Below, in pieces: positions 23,673 through 36,518 of a stretch of DNA of 64,000 nt. Position numbers and translations under genes: made by a program. The number at the start of each line of letters is the position of its first letter. The stretch's first letter is position 1. Under the pieces are notes generated by a model. That model did not search any database. It was not told where the DNA came from and saw only the letters and a list, made by a program, of their open reading frames with translations. Source of the DNA: Muscardinus avellanarius (Eukaryota; Chordata; Mammalia; Rodentia; Gliridae). The stretch is from the NCBI GenBank assembly GCA_963383645.1, contig OY726557.1, positions 153,507,201-153,571,200 on the forward strand, in the 5' to 3' direction.

Positions 23673-24054
23673 ATAGTGAAAAATCACTGTTCCTTATTGT
23701 TTATATTTGCATTTTGACTGTAAGACATATGTTTCATTTTCCAAAATGTAGAGATTACCTCATTAAATCATGTATCAAAAAGATTTCCTTTCCTTTTTAT
23801 TGGGTCATAATTTTTTTCATTGATTTTTCAAAATATTTTATACACTGACAACTGGCAATTTAATTTACTGTAGTTCTTTTGCTTTAAGTGATGATAGTGT
23901 AATATAGGGACAAAAACTACAATTTTAGTAAAACTTATTTATTAATTTTCATCATAATTTCATTTATTTTTAGTTTTGAATTTTCTTATAATCTTTTTAG
24001 GATTTGAATTTATAAATATTAGATTGACTTTAAAAGATAAATATAAACATATAC

Positions 24055-24250
24055 AGCCAGGCATGGTGGCACATGCTTGTAATCCCAGCATTCGGGAATC
24101 TGAGACAGGAGGATTGTGGTTTGCCGCCAGCCTCAGCTACTTAGTGAAGCCCTTTGCAACTTAGTGAGACCCTGTTTCAAAATAAAGAAAAAAATAGGGC
24201 TGGGGTGTAGCTCAGAGGTAGACTGCCTCTGGGTTCCATTCCCAGTACCG

Positions 24251-24252
<2 letters not shown>
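24055..24252 (+). mobile_element. B1-dID SINE
   Basis: CAGGCATGGTGGCACATGC to CATTCCCAGTACCGC. Low divergence from the common type. Confidence 0.9.

Positions 24253-24297
<45 letters not shown>
24253..24297. repeat. (AT)n microsatellite on a SINE tail
   Basis: About 22 AT units directly after the SINE end GTACCGCA. Confidence 0.95.
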
Positions 24298-24298
<1 letters not shown>

Positions 24299-24439
24299 CA
24301 CATTTATATACACACACATGCACATATGCAAATACACATTTCTCTTTGCCATTATCAGTTTTGGGGTAAAAATTCATATTACTCTAAAATAATGAAAACT
24401 TTCATTTTTTGTTATTTATGTATATATGTATGCACTTGT

Positions 24440-24612
24440 AATTGAACCCAAGAGTGTTCTACCACTGAGCTACCCACTCAATCCCTTCTTATTTTTTTTT
24501 TTCGAGGCAGGTTTTCATTCAGTTTCCAGGCTGAACTTGAACGTGTGATTTTCCTGCCTCAGCATTACTAGTTACTGGGATTATAGGTTTATAACACTTC
24601 ACCCAGCTAGAT
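24440..24612 (-). mobile_element. Old B1-dID-like SINE
   Basis: AATTGAACCCAAGAGTGTTC, CCACTGAGCTACCCACTCAATCCC and GTTACTGGGATTATAGG. The ID side is closer to a generic tRNA-derived SINE than to the young B1-dID. Confidence 0.7.
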
Positions 24613-24872
24613 AATGCAAATTATATTTATTACAATTTTGAGTGAAGAGAAAAATAATTCTTTTGTAAATACTATCAAAGTTTGAAAAAATCCTTAAAAT
24701 GTCTAAGAAGTACTATCAGTTGATTTTATTCATATGTCAGGTACAAAACTGTCTGAGGTTAGAAAGCTCGGTTTGCCATTGAAAGGAGAAAGTGAATATT
24801 TAACGGAAATTAATAACTAATGGATTTAAGCCAAATTTATGGACTGAAATATGCCAGTTAAAGACCATAAGG

Positions 24873-25060
24873 AGCTGAGTGTGGTAGCACCTGCTTGTAA
24901 ACTGAGACAGGAGATCACAGGTTTCAGACCAACCCTAGGAACTTAGAGAGACCCTGCTTCCAAATAAAAAAAGTAAAATAAAATAGGGTTAGGAATATAG
25001 CTCAGAGGTAGAATGCTGCTGGGTTCAATTACCAGTACCAAATAAAAAATAAAACAAACA
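24873..25060 (+). mobile_element. B1-dID SINE with internal deletion
   Basis: The B1 half lacks the AATCCCAGCATTTGGGAGG block (TTGTAAACTGAGACAGG). The ID half is intact, ending CAATTACCAGTACC with an (AAAC/AAAT) tail. Confidence 0.85.
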
Positions 25061-25119
25061 AATAAACAAGGCACACAAAGAACCTTTGAAGTCTAGTGAG
25101 ACTCCAAATCCTTCTTTCA

Positions 25120-25313
25120 TTCTGTGTGGGTGGTAGTGGGAATTGAACCCAGCAGCATTCTACCTCTGAGCCACAACCTCAGCCCTATAATTTTTTATTT
25201 GAAACTGGGTCTTCAGAAGCTTTATTTTACTACTGGACTAGAACCTGGGATCCTCAGGTCTCAGCCTCCCAAGTATAGGAATTAAAGACTTGTGTCACCA
25301 CACCCAACTGTTT
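25120..25313 (-). mobile_element. B1-dID SINE
   Basis: GGGAATTGAACCCAGCAGCATTC, then CAGCCTCCCAAGTATAGG and CACCACACCCAACTG. Moderately diverged. Confidence 0.85.
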
Positions 25314-26284
25314 CATGTGTTTCTACAGTAAAGGCAAGCTGTTTTACAAAACACTGCTTGCAAATTAGTGAGGTCTCACAGGCTAGCAAATATACCTTTT
25401 GTTTGAAATTGTCACTGAGCCCACTTAGCTTAGTGCTGAGCACACTTTACTGTAGCTATACCTTTTAATTTCATGACAATGCAAAAAGAATTCTGAATTT
25501 TTAGGTAACAGTTTTCTTCTTTTCTTAAGAAAATTGACAGTTGGTCAGTGGTTAGGGCTCAATGACATTTATCAGCCACCTAATTAAAATGTAGACACTT
25601 TTATAATAATTGCAAATGTGACCTTCATTTGTGTATTTTTGCTTGCTAGCATGTTTAGTCAAATGTCACAAAGAACCCTAATCTATTCTCTCCCATAATG
25701 TTTAATTATATTATATTAAAAGTGTTCATTCCTTGATTACCATGGTGTGTCAAATCACACTGCCTCCTTGGAGGGCAAGGGGCTATAGATCCAATACTCT
25801 GATGAGCAGTGATTGCAGGGCTGTATCTCTAAGCTTCCAAAGCAACTGACTGAAAAGTGAAAACACATTCAATTAACCACTTGGTTTGTCTTCATCATGA
25901 CAAACAATACTTCAATTTCGCTTTTTCACTGTTTAAGCAAAGCTTCATAGACACGGACTTGATTGGGTCTTCTATGAAAGTTCAGATTGCTCCTCTCACC
26001 TTTACCCCTTAATTGCCTGCTTGAAACCTACTAGAGATTCCCAAGGTATTAGCAAACGTAAGACAACAAGTGTGCTCCGAGTTCTACCTTCTCCAAACCG
26101 TGAACACTGTTCAAGTTAACTCTCTTTGCCTAATATTATTTCAGACAATTGCAGTCCACGACCCACAATTCCAATAGAGTACTGTTTTAATTCATGGTAC
26201 AGGCCCAACTCCAAATTGAGGATCATTCCTTTCAAATCTTTAATGTAAACCAAACTTTTATTTCCCCCAAGATTCAAGATCCTT
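25314..26284. other. Repeat-poor unique sequence
   Basis: 25740-26160 is GC-balanced and free of recognisable repeats. It is a reasonable place to look for conserved non-coding sequence. No splice-flanked open frame found. Confidence 0.4.
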
Positions 26285-27530
26285 TTTAATTATTTGTCCA
26301 TCTTGGAAATCAGACTAGAGACCTTGAGGCTCCTTGAAGAGGGCATAGGTCCAACACTGCAACCCATAGGCACAGATAAAAACTCTCTCAACAAGACCCC
26401 AAAGGCACAAAAAACTAAAAGGCGAATCAGTATGTGGGATTACATTAAAATGAAGAGCTTCTCTACAGCAAAGGAAACTATCAAGAACCTCAACTGAGAG
26501 CCAACAGAATGGGGAAGAAATTTTGCCATCTACTCTTCCAATAGAGGACAAATATCTGGAATATACAGAGAACTCAAGAAACTCAGCACTAAGAAAAAAA
26601 AATAACCCAATTAAAAAATGAACAAGTGAACTAAATAGACATTTCTTGAAAGAAGAAATTCAAATGGCCAATAAATGCATGAAAAAACCATCAATATCAT
26701 AGAAATCAGAGAGATGCAAATCTAAACTACTCCGAGATTTCACCTAACTCCAACTAAAATGGCAATCATCCAAAACACAAACAACAAATGCTGGCAAGGA
26801 TGTGAAGAAGTGGGAACATGGTTGGTGGAATTGCAAATTACTGCAACCTCTTTGGAAAACAGTATGGAGGATCTTCAGAAGACTGTGAATGTACTTACCA
26901 TATGATTCAGCAATATAATTTGTGGGTATCTATCCAAAATAATGGAAACCAAACCACCAAACTAATGCATGCATATCTATGTTCATAGCTGCACAATTTA
27001 CCATTGCCAAACTATGGAACCAGCCAAGATGTCCATCAACAGATGAATGGATTGCAAAGTTATGGGATATGTACACAGTGGAATTTTACTCAGCCATTAA
27101 GAAAAACACATTTACAGGGAAATAGATGGAACTGGAGAACATTATGGTAAGTAAGATTAGTGAGTCACAAAAAGTAAGAAATTGGATGTTCTACCTAATA
27201 TGCAAAAGCTAGAGAGAAAATGGGTTATAATAGGAACTCTAGAAGAAGAAGACACTATAGATGAGAAAATAAGACAGGGGACCTAACTGAGGGGATGGGA
27301 GGGGGAAGAGGGAAATTCTCTAATGTATATTATGTTCATAACAAACATATCAAAGTCAATTACTTAGCCAAACATGTGAAGGAAGGAGGGAGAGGGAATG
27401 GGGTGGGAACTGGGTAAGGGCTAATTGGGTGATGTGTGCACATATGCCTCCACCATCTTGAACTCTATTACGATGTATGACTACAATACACAAATACATT
27501 AAAACATAAAAAATAAAAAATGTATTTGTC
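26285..27530 (+). mobile_element. L1 ORF2 C-terminal fragment plus 3' UTR
   Basis: An ORF2 C-terminal frame (residues such as YIKMKSFSTAKETIKN at about 26440-26495), then AATAGAGGACAAATATCTGG and TGGAACCAGCCAAGATGTCC, a G-rich 3' UTR (GGGATGGGAGGGGGAAGAGGG) and a terminal TACGATGTATGACTACAATAC plus A-rich tail. 5'-truncated, several stops, no inversion. Confidence 0.85.
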
Positions 27531-27754
27531 CAAATTCATATAATTTATTTTCTGTGTGATATGTCTTAATTTAAATATATAAATAATTAATTACCGAAAA
27601 TTCCTCAAATCTATCAAATTAAGTTTCCTTTTCAGCTTTTACATCATTACTTCTCAGTTTTGTAATATGTTAATTATGAAGCAGTGGATTTCTTATAAAA
27701 ATTATAATTTGGGGTTTTTTCTACTTAAATGCTGCTGGTTATATTTTTGGACTA

Positions 27755-27830
27755 TATTTTATGTGTGTGTGTATATATACATTATATATTGTGTATATAT
27801 ATTATATATACATATTATATATGTATTGTA
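27755..27830. repeat. Degenerate (TG/TA)n repeat
   Basis: TGTGTGTGTATATATACATTATATATTG and similar, adjoining the tail side of the next SINE. Confidence 0.85.
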
Positions 27831-27970
27831 CTGGGAACTGAACTCACAGGTGTTCTACCTATGAGCTACACCACTGGCCCTTTTCATTTTTTATTCTGAA
27901 ACAGGGTCTTGCTAAATTGCTGAGACTGTTGTGATTCCCTGACTCAGCCTCTCAAATACTAGGATTTTAG
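27826..27970 (-). mobile_element. B1-dID SINE, 5'-truncated
   Basis: GTACTGGGAACTGAACTCACAGG to CTCTCAAATACTAGGATTTTA. The outer 30 or so bases of the B1 half are absent. Confidence 0.8.
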
Positions 27971-27972
27971 TC

Positions 27973-28012
27973 ATTTATTGGCACACTGTAGTTTCACATC
28001 ATAATAGAAAGA
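27973..28012 (-). mobile_element. Short L1 3' terminus
   Basis: TTATTGGCACACTGTAGTTTCACATCATAAT resembles the antisense L1 end; only about 40 bases (27973-28012). Confidence 0.45.
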
Positions 28013-29392
28013 GATGGATTGAGGAATTACCATAGTGTGACCACATAGATGAAGAAAATAGATTTAAGAGAAAATTTAAGACTAATTTAGTAATTATTTC
28101 AAATCGTGAGACATGTATCCTAATATGCAACAACAGGGAGTAAAATTTTAAGAATTTCAAAACAACTGCAAGGAATCATTACAATTGTTGAAAGGGAGGG
28201 AAGGTAAGTGATAATTATGAAATTATTTCTATAGTAAAATATGCAATATGTTTTTGGAAGTTTCTTTATTCAGTGTTCTACAAATTTTAATTTATATTAC
28301 TGCATGTAAAATATTTCTAAGGTCTTAGATTTTGTCTCTTCATATATATTTTCCTCAAGTTCAAATCCCAACTTGGTATATGTTCAACATTAGGTAAATT
28401 ATTTAATATCTCTAATCCTTTGCATAAATGAAAAAATACTAAATGGCTCACAATGACCATTCTGAAATTAATATGTATAAATTATCAAGTATATTGTCAA
28501 AAATAGCCTACAAATTATATCATAATCATCATTTTTATCATTGTTTCAAAATCTTAGACTGCTATTACATATAGAAATCATAATTAGTGTGATATATATA
28601 TCTACTGATCCTTTGCAGTAATGTGGAACTATTATGATTCTTTTGTTTGCTAAGATTCCTGGTGTTATTGGCTAATACTTTTTGGGGAAGTTTTAAATTT
28701 TATATCATAATGTTAAAGAAAATGTATAAAAAGAATATATTAAGCCATTATATTTGGGGGAACTTTTCATGGAGAATTTGGGTTAAGGGTAATTTAATAT
28801 ATACTGTTCAAAGACCTGAAACTGATCTTCCTTAATAAAAATGTTCATCATATGTAAAATAATAGTTTTTTCATAACTAAAAGATAAAAAATATACATGA
28901 CAAATCGATCTTTTTTTCTGTCTTTATTGAGGAGAAATTTAATCTGGCCAAGAGGTGGTTGAGTAAAAATTTTAATAAGTATGTTTCATAGTGATATTAA
29001 AATATAACAAATTGGTATGATAGTTATCATATGTATTTCCTCAAAGGAACCCTTAGAGGATCTGAATAAGTGATAAAGTTCTCATTTGCAACATTAATAT
29101 GAAAAGTTGAATTAACCCTCTATATGGCTCACTGTGGTGCTTTGTATGTGGTCAGTGCTGAACAAGTATTGTTGAATAGAATATAAAGCTAACAGCTAAA
29201 ATAATGTTTGATTTTTGTAGTTTTCAATAGGAAAGAAAATAATATAGAAATGTTAACTTGCTCATGACCTATGCAATGATATAAGTATATATTCTTATAG
29301 TTTAACCAGAATTTATATATCAAAATAAATTCTGTCTTCAAAAATACTTACTTTTGTTAGTGTTCCTGCTTTTCATTGCTCAAAACAGTGTT
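28013..29392. other. Unique AT-rich sequence with a probable MIR
   Basis: 28355-28550 resembles a worn MIR (AAATCCCAACTTGG, AGGTAAATTATTTAATATCTC). A short MIR/L2-like end (GCTTTGTATGTGGTCAGTGCTGAACAAG) sits near 29138. Nothing else recognised. Confidence 0.4.
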
Positions 29393-29593
29393 TGTTTTGT
29401 TTTTTGAGTATGGGGAATTGATCCCAGAGGCATTCTAATTTTACCTCTGAGCTACGCCCTTGTCCATTTATTTTATTTTTAATTTTGAAACAATATCTCA
29501 TTGAATTGCTGAGACTGGCCTCAAACCAGTGATCTTCCTGCCTTAGCTTCCCGTGTGCTGGGCTAACAGGTGTGCACCACTGTGCCCAGCTTC
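29393..29593 (-). mobile_element. B1-dID SINE
   Basis: GGGGAATTGATCCCAGAGGC to GTGCACCACTGTGCCCAGCT, with a small duplication of the ACCTCTGAG area (TCTAATTTTACCTCTGAG). Confidence 0.85.
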
Positions 29594-32577
29594 AATACAG
29601 TTTTAACTTTTATTTTGAAACATAGTCTTTTGACTTTATGGCTATATATTACTTAAAATCAGCCTTATTTTGTTGAAAAAAAGCAATGAAACTTGATGAG
29701 TGGACAGTATTAATTGAAGGAAATTTTCATAAAGGAAAGTATTCATGCTACAAAACTAAAAGTAAGTTACATCGGGGGAAACTTCAGAAATGTTCTGTAT
29801 CAGGGAGATACACAAAGAATGCAAGGACTGTAAGAGATGGCTGAGAGACGAGGTAAAGCATAGGTGTATAGAGGCTTCTGTCCATAGGACCAAGAACACA
29901 GAGAAGCTTAACCAAAATATGGTAAGATTTTAGTGAAGACTGAATCATTTGAACACCATTCCTAGTTTTCCTGCCATAATAGTGCTGTTATAATATAATA
30001 AACTACATTAAAATAAGGTGAACGGTAATTGGAATCAGATCTGCATATGATCCTGTTAGCTCTACATTTAGCAAAGGGTGAAAAGTAATTCTTCAGAAAT
30101 TAAAGCCATAGAAAGATCAGAAGTGAGAATTTAAGTTTTGTATTGAAGATTTAATTATTAATGTGACATAAATCTGTGTTTTCTACTCGCTCTGGTCAAA
30201 GTTCATGGAGATAAACCATGTATTTGTACCTAAATGGTGGATTATTGCTCACCTCTCAGAGAAATTGGAATATAAAATTGTAGTAAAACACTTCTGTTCC
30301 TTTTTTCGCCTTCAGCTTACTTGCAATTACAGCTTCTTAATTAGAAGAGTTGACTTTGTAGCCACAATGGGATACTGAATTATTCTTTGGTCATTTTTTT
30401 TTCTGTTTAAAACACTTTCTGTTTGGAACTAAAGCCTGAGGCTAAAATCACAAATGCTTCCTCATTGCTAAGTTCTGCTTTACACTTTCCAACTGACAGT
30501 TTTAGAAAAAAAATCATCTATCTTAAATGGTAAAATGTATGTATTATTTCACAGATTATTTTTTATCTTTTCAACATTTCAAAATAAATTGAATGAAAGT
30601 TTTTCATCTTGATCTATTGATCCTCTTCAAAGATTTTATAAACCCCCTAAAAACAATTGCCTAATGCTATGTATACCTGCGTTTGAGGATAGTGGAGGCT
30701 AACAGAACCCATAGATTTTATTAGATTTTATAGGATCCAGGTCCAAACAATAAAAGAGAATACAGCCATTTCAAAACTTGTTTATAGACATTCTCTGTTG
30801 TTTGATGTCAAAATCCATACGTGCTTATTGACTATATCCTGGTGCCAGGAGCTCCGGTTACTTCTCTTCTCTATGTGGTTTTAAGAACATGTTGGTGGAA
30901 AAGTCAAAGAACAGATGCATGGATTCAGTGTAATCGAAGGTGATGCAAAATGAAAAAGGTTTAAGAATACATCCACAAAAGTTGAAGTTGACTTCAGCAA
31001 GTGACTTGATGTGAGATGAATTTTCCCACTTCTTCATCTTAAGAAAACTGCTACTAAGGTACAAATATTAAAATTGCACCACAAGGCAAAGGGTGAATTG
31101 AGTCAACTATACAATGAAACATATAGAAACAACGGTAATTTTACAAAACTGAGTTCCATCTAATTGTTCATTTCCATTTCCAAGTACATCTTTTAAAGCA
31201 AATAATCATTTTTTAAATCTTTGTTGAGCACTATGTATATATGAAATTTTGTATTGGGGGAAATGACATTGAAGACATAACTGAGATAGCTTTATTTTAC
31301 TTCTGAAGATTTTTATTGGCTTAAAATATTATATACACTAAAATATCCTCTTCAGCAGACACATGTTCTAAGTGACTGTAGTCGATTAGCATCTAGTGAT
31401 GCTTTCCATGGGTGCTTGAATACTTGTGTGTTCAAGTTTCCTAAGATGGCATTTGCTTCTGATATAGTCCCTTTCTTGGCCTGACATACAACGTCATCTA
31501 GAAATTAGACCTACCCTATTTAGCAAGGATTGGCTTTCATATTTTACTAGTATAAATTTAACACATTTTTCTTGATGTACTTTTTCAACTCAGTTATTGG
31601 GTATGTGATACAGTGTGCTCCTCTATATCCTAAATAACAATGAGATAATCCCACAATTTTATAGAGCATCAATTTTACTCAAGATTTGAGAGAAAAGTTT
31701 AGATACTTGAAGTATTATTTTGATATTTTAACAAAACAGATAAATTATGAGAGGTAAAAACTATTCTTATAATTTTAAGATTCTCAATTATATTTCAGAA
31801 GTGAGTCTTGCAATGAGCTCCTTTGGGCTCCTCTCTCTACAGTCTCCCATTGGCAGGTCTCCATCTCACTTTAGCTTCTGAGAACTTTCCTAACTAGTCA
31901 AGATGCTTGGTTTTAAGATTTCATTTACCAACTTGCTCACAATCTAGGCTTTATTCGTCATGTATTTCTCACTTAAAATGTCTTTGAATAGGCTTACTTT
32001 TTCTCCCAGCTAAATTCTAATCTTTCATACTTAAAGAAATCTTTTATTTACCATATTCTCCGCTCCTTACTTTTAGTTTAACACTTACAAATACTCTTTT
32101 TTATCAAAGGGTTTCAGGTTTGTTTGCTAATATGTGAAGTGCTAATGTACGCACGAGGCATCACTGGTCTCAATAAATCAAAATTGTAATGAGGTGGAGA
32201 GTCTGAAGACAACAGTAATAGAACCTACCAATAGTTTATCTGCAAGAAAAAAGGCATTGTTGCCAAAATATTTTGAAGGATCATGGCAATTCTTGTATCA
32301 TTTATGCCCAGATTCCTCTATCTTGAAAAATTGCCTTATTCTTCTCCACACATGTACATTAAAAATCTTTGAGCAATTTGAGTGTGGGAAGGATCATTGT
32401 GCATGAATATGCGTGCTTTAGGATGTAGTAGGTATTCTGATTGAAAACGAGTGGCAGATAAGCTGCCTGGTGCATCAACAAAGGAGTAGAAAATGGTCTA
32501 TGGTGAACTGCATAGCCTCTGGGAATTTGTAATTCTGCACAAATTGCTTTCTTTGTCATATGTAGTGGTTTCATTCT
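29594..32577. other. Longest repeat-poor stretch
   Basis: Three kilobases in which I see no SINE, LINE or LTR I can name. Minus-strand frame 30858-31064 and plus-strand frame 32194-32406 lack splice context and domains. Candidate for conserved non-coding elements. Confidence 0.45.
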
Positions 32578-32680
32578 TGTCTTCTCCTCCTCCTCCTCCT
32601 CCTCCTCCTCCTCCTCCTCCTCCTCCTCCTCCTCCTCCTCCTCCTCCTCCTGCTCCTCCTCCTCCTCCTTCTTCTTCTTT
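32578..32680. repeat. (TCC)n trinucleotide microsatellite
   Basis: About 30 TCC units with one interruption (TGC near 32650) and a TTC end. It is the (GGA)n tail of the minus-strand SINE that follows. Open frames across it (poly-Glu, poly-Pro) are artefacts. Confidence 0.95.
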
Positions 32681-32884
32681 GCAGTACTATGGATGGAACA
32701 CAGGGGCATTGTACCTCTGAGCTACACCCAATCCCTATGTTTTAGTATTTTTTATTTTTTGAAACAAGGTCTCACTGAGTTGCAAAGGACCTCACTAAGT
32801 AGCTGAGGCTGTCCTCGAACTGCAATCTTCCTTTCTCAGCCTCCCAAATGCTAGAATTATGAGCGTGCGCTACCACACCCGGAT
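32681..32884 (-). mobile_element. B1-dID SINE with GGA-repeat tail
   Basis: GCAGTACTATGGATGGAACAC to GCGCTACCACACCCGG. Confidence 0.88.
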
Positions 32885-32954
32885 TTTCTTAGCCACGTCT
32901 TGTTGTAATAAGAACTTTCTTTCATCAGTAAAACAGATTTAAATATTACTATAT

Positions 32955-33190
32955 GATCGTGTATAAGTCACTAATTCTTTCTATGTTTGTTTCATCATCT
33001 GTCTGAATTATAGATTATCCATAGAGACCATTGATTATAGATTATTTAAATATACAATGTTTAATCTTCTTTCTCATAGGGCTGTTGTAAAAATTTGAAG
33101 AAATAATAGTACATATAAAGCACTTAGACCAGAAACAATATTTTGCACACAGAAAGCAGGCAATGCACCTCAGTTATGATTATTATTTTT
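32955..33190 (+). mobile_element. MIR SINE
   Basis: GTATAAGTCACTAATTC, TTGTTTCATCATCTGTCTGAA, TCTCATAGGGCTGTTGTAAAAATTTGAAG, TATAAAGCACTTAGACC and a terminal TTATGATTATTATT follow the MIR order. An insertion of about 60 bases widens the middle. Confidence 0.7.
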
Positions 33191-34028
33191 TAGGAATTGA
33201 CCATTCATTTGGAAAATTAACTAAAAATAGATTATGAACCATGTATTTTAAGTAAATATAAGCAAAATATTATCGATGGGTATCTAGATTAACAAGAAGG
33301 ATCTAGAAGTTTTAGTATTATATTCACAAGATAATTTACATACTAATTATTTTGACTAAAATCAATTTAAAATTTCATTACCCATGTTTAAATTAGCCTA
33401 AATTATAAAGAAAATGAACAAGTCTTGATCAAAGTGATCTATACAATTGCATTATTTCTTCTCAATTATTTTATGTCCATTTCCTAGTCTACATATATTA
33501 AAAATTCAGGAATTATTTACAAAGTAAACGTTTTTTTCTGAAATACTTTAATTTTGTATGTTTACCAAACTAAATATTTATAATGCAATGATAAAATAAG
33601 TGTAGATTAATAAAATGCTTTTCGAAGTCAGATTAGAAGGTAAGATACATTTTCTTTCTCTTTTCTCATAAGACATGAAATCATAGCTTTGATTTTGTAA
33701 AAGCACATTTATAATTTTTCCAGTTCACCTGCACATTCAGGGAAAGTACATATAGCTATAAATAATGATTTGAGAATGAGCTGAAAACAAGTTGGCAAAT
33801 TAGTTTACAGAACTCTTAAAAATTAAAGAATTAAAATCTTTGATAGTAGTATCAATGGAGATCAAAACTAGCAAAATTTTTATTAATTTAATTGCATTTA
33901 TATTCAGCATTCTTCGGTCTTCTACCATAATTAATAATACTGAAAGTAATAATAAATTAAATTTTTAGTTTACTACCCAACCTTGAAGAAGCTCTTATAT
34001 ACATAATAAAATGACAGGGTACCTTCTC

Positions 34029-34030
<2 letters not shown>
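33191..34030. other. Unique AT-rich sequence
   Basis: No recognisable feature. Confidence 0.5.
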
Positions 34031-34072
<42 letters not shown>

Positions 34073-34078
34073 TGTATG
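34031..34078. repeat. (TG)n microsatellite on a SINE tail
   Basis: About 20 TG units with a single TTTG interruption, immediately before a minus-strand SINE. Confidence 0.95.
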
Positions 34079-34267
34079 TGATACTGGAGATGAAACTCAG
34101 GGGCCTTCTACATCTGAGCTACAGCCCCAAACGTATTTTATATCTTATTTGAAAATAGGATCTCAGTAAGTTGCTGAGAGCCTCAGTAAGCTGCTGAGGC
34201 TGGCTTTGACCCTGCAATCCTCAGCCTCCCAAGTACTGGTATTGTAAGTATACAGCATTCAGCACAG
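34079..34267 (-). mobile_element. B1-dID SINE
   Basis: GATACTGGAGATGAAACTCAGG to TACAGCATTCAGCACAGCA, with AAGTTGCTGAGAGCCTCAGTAAGCTGCTGAGG in the middle. Confidence 0.85.
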
Positions 34268-34424
34268 CAGATTCTTCTTTTCTTGTTTTCACAATAATTG
34301 AGAAAAATTCAAACAAGCCACTTCACAAGTAGAGGCATTTATGTTTTTATTCATCTCTTTTAATAGACATTACTTTTAAAGGCTGCTAATGGTTAAGAAA
34401 ATCCTGTTAGAGACTAAGAAGTAG

Positions 34425-34429
<5 letters not shown>

Positions 34430-34467
<38 letters not shown>

Positions 34468-34649
34468 TACTGGGGTTCCTGGAAGGCCTTCTACCTCTGG
34501 GCTACACTCCCAGACCTATTTTTATACTTTTTTTAAAATTTGGAAACAGGGTCTCTTAAGCCAGCGCGTCTGGCTCCGACCCAGCGCCATCCTCCTGTCT
34601 CCGCCTCCCAAGCACGGGGATTACAAGCGTGTGCCACCATGCCCGGCAT
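34430..34649 (-). mobile_element. CpG-rich B1-dID variant with TG tail
   Basis: TG tail (34430-34465), then GTACTGGGGTTCCTGGAAGGCC, GGTCTCTTAAGCCAGCGCG and CTCCGCCTCCCAAGCACGG to CCATGCCCGGC. Flanked by AGAAGTAGGGATT at 34417-34429 and 34650-34662, a perfect 13-bp target duplication. Confidence 0.92.
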
Positions 34650-34662
34650 AGAAGTAGGGATT

Positions 34663-36518
34663 TTTAAAGCACACGGTATATACATAAAATTGTTTAAACT
34701 GTAATCTGAGAGTAAGAAAACATCAGAAACTTGTACCTAAGCATTTTCAATATTGATCAATATAATATTTCTCAGTATTTAACAGACTCCGTAAAACAAA
34801 TTTGAAAACTTGTATTTAATCAAGATATGTGTAAAGACTGTTCTGAGAATCCATCACTTAATAAAGCTTTTGCCGTTGATTTCAGTAGTTTTATGAAAAA
34901 GATCATCCTAACAGATGGCCAGGGTAATGAAAACACTTCCCAGGGCTTGAACACTGATTCTAGTAAAACACTGTCTTTTGCAAGGAAGAAAATTTCAACT
35001 CAAGCTACTTAAACCATATATCAGACATGGTTATACAATGAAAAATACGCAGATATAGAACTGTGTGAGGGTAAACTTGTTAGGGTTGTTTCAGCACTTT
35101 ACAGAGAATTCAATTACCGTTCTTTGATATTTGATGAGGCTGTCAATTAACAAATTGCTTCCACATATAATATTATATATCACCCATATAAAAACTATCC
35201 TAGAGTAATTACATATATTTGTAGATACATATGTGAAAGTAATCCATGAACTCCAAAATGCCATATAAGTGAAATGGCATAATTAGTACTATTATTGTTA
35301 TTCATTTTGAAATGTTTTGGCAGCAAAAATCAACTCGGCTACACCTGAGGTTTACTCAGCATCCAAATAAGAGGCAATTGAAGTTTTCAGTTTAGAAATA
35401 CACCCTCAGCAACCACACATTTACTTGTCTAATAGAACAAAATTGTTAAGGACATTTTTATGTATTTTCTCTTTTAAGAGTTAACTCTTTTTGACTGAAC
35501 CTGCAAAAAATGTTTTTAACTCTCTAAGAAGTAGTTTTCAATAGTGGAAAATGCAGTGGCAGGTATAAACTCTAAGAATGCCTTTTAAAAAAATTGAGAC
35601 TTTAATATGGTAGCATTTTCTACCTTCATTTTATATTTATACATTCATAACTTATATTATCAAGTCATTTCTCTTAGTATTTTTGTTGTTTCCACTTTAT
35701 ATTAAGTTTCATGATTAAAAGCAAACCAAAAGTAAATTAGAGAAAAAATCTTTTAAATCTTTTATTTCTGTGAAAAACAGATTGAGAACATGTATAGAAA
35801 TTTAATTATCCATGAGCAGTATCTAAATGTGACATTTAAAGTAACGGTGGTTAAGAAAAAGGTACGGGTGAACTTCAAAATGTTTAATGAACCTTACCCT
35901 TCTGGAATATTAAATTGTTAAAATTATAAGTACTGAAATGACTAATACTTACAAAAAATATTGACTTAATTTAATGTCTTTAAAGTTATAGCAATCACCA
36001 GATGTGACTAACTTGGATTAGTAGTTGTTCCAAAGAAGGAGAACATTCTAAAAGTAAGTCAAATGAAAAAAATAGCAGTTTGGTTAGAAATGAGAAAGGG
36101 AGATGTTTTAAAAATACAGTTTCTCAGGGAAAGTAGAAGTTTGCTTAAACCTCATCTTCATATTGGAAACCAAGCTGTAGTTGGCACCTGAGTTTTCCTG
36201 GCCAATGGATGAAGTTAAAGGTAGTGATGTAAATGCTACAAGTGAAAATACGATATTTTTGGCAGTACTTTGAGGTTTTGTTATGTTTTTAATGGCTCAT
36301 TAAGTGTCCTATGTTAGAATCACTTTCCACATGAATTGCTAAACTTTTCCCCAGTAGAGGGCACTCCTGTATATTTCTGCAAGTCCCACTTGAACATTCA
36401 CATTCAAAATAAGTTAATAGGATTAATGTTTTTTATCTATCATCAAGACAAAAAAAATAGAGACCATAGAACAGGAAAAGAAGGGGTATAAAAGGGATAT
36501 AGAGAATAATATTTTACT
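34663..36518. other. Unique AT-rich sequence
   Basis: No repeat recognised. Plus-strand frame 34827-35012 is short, lacks splice context and has no known domain. Confidence 0.45.

Noticed and set aside
32359..32720. Poly-Glu and poly-Pro frames over the TCC repeat
   Set aside because: Pure translation of a microsatellite.
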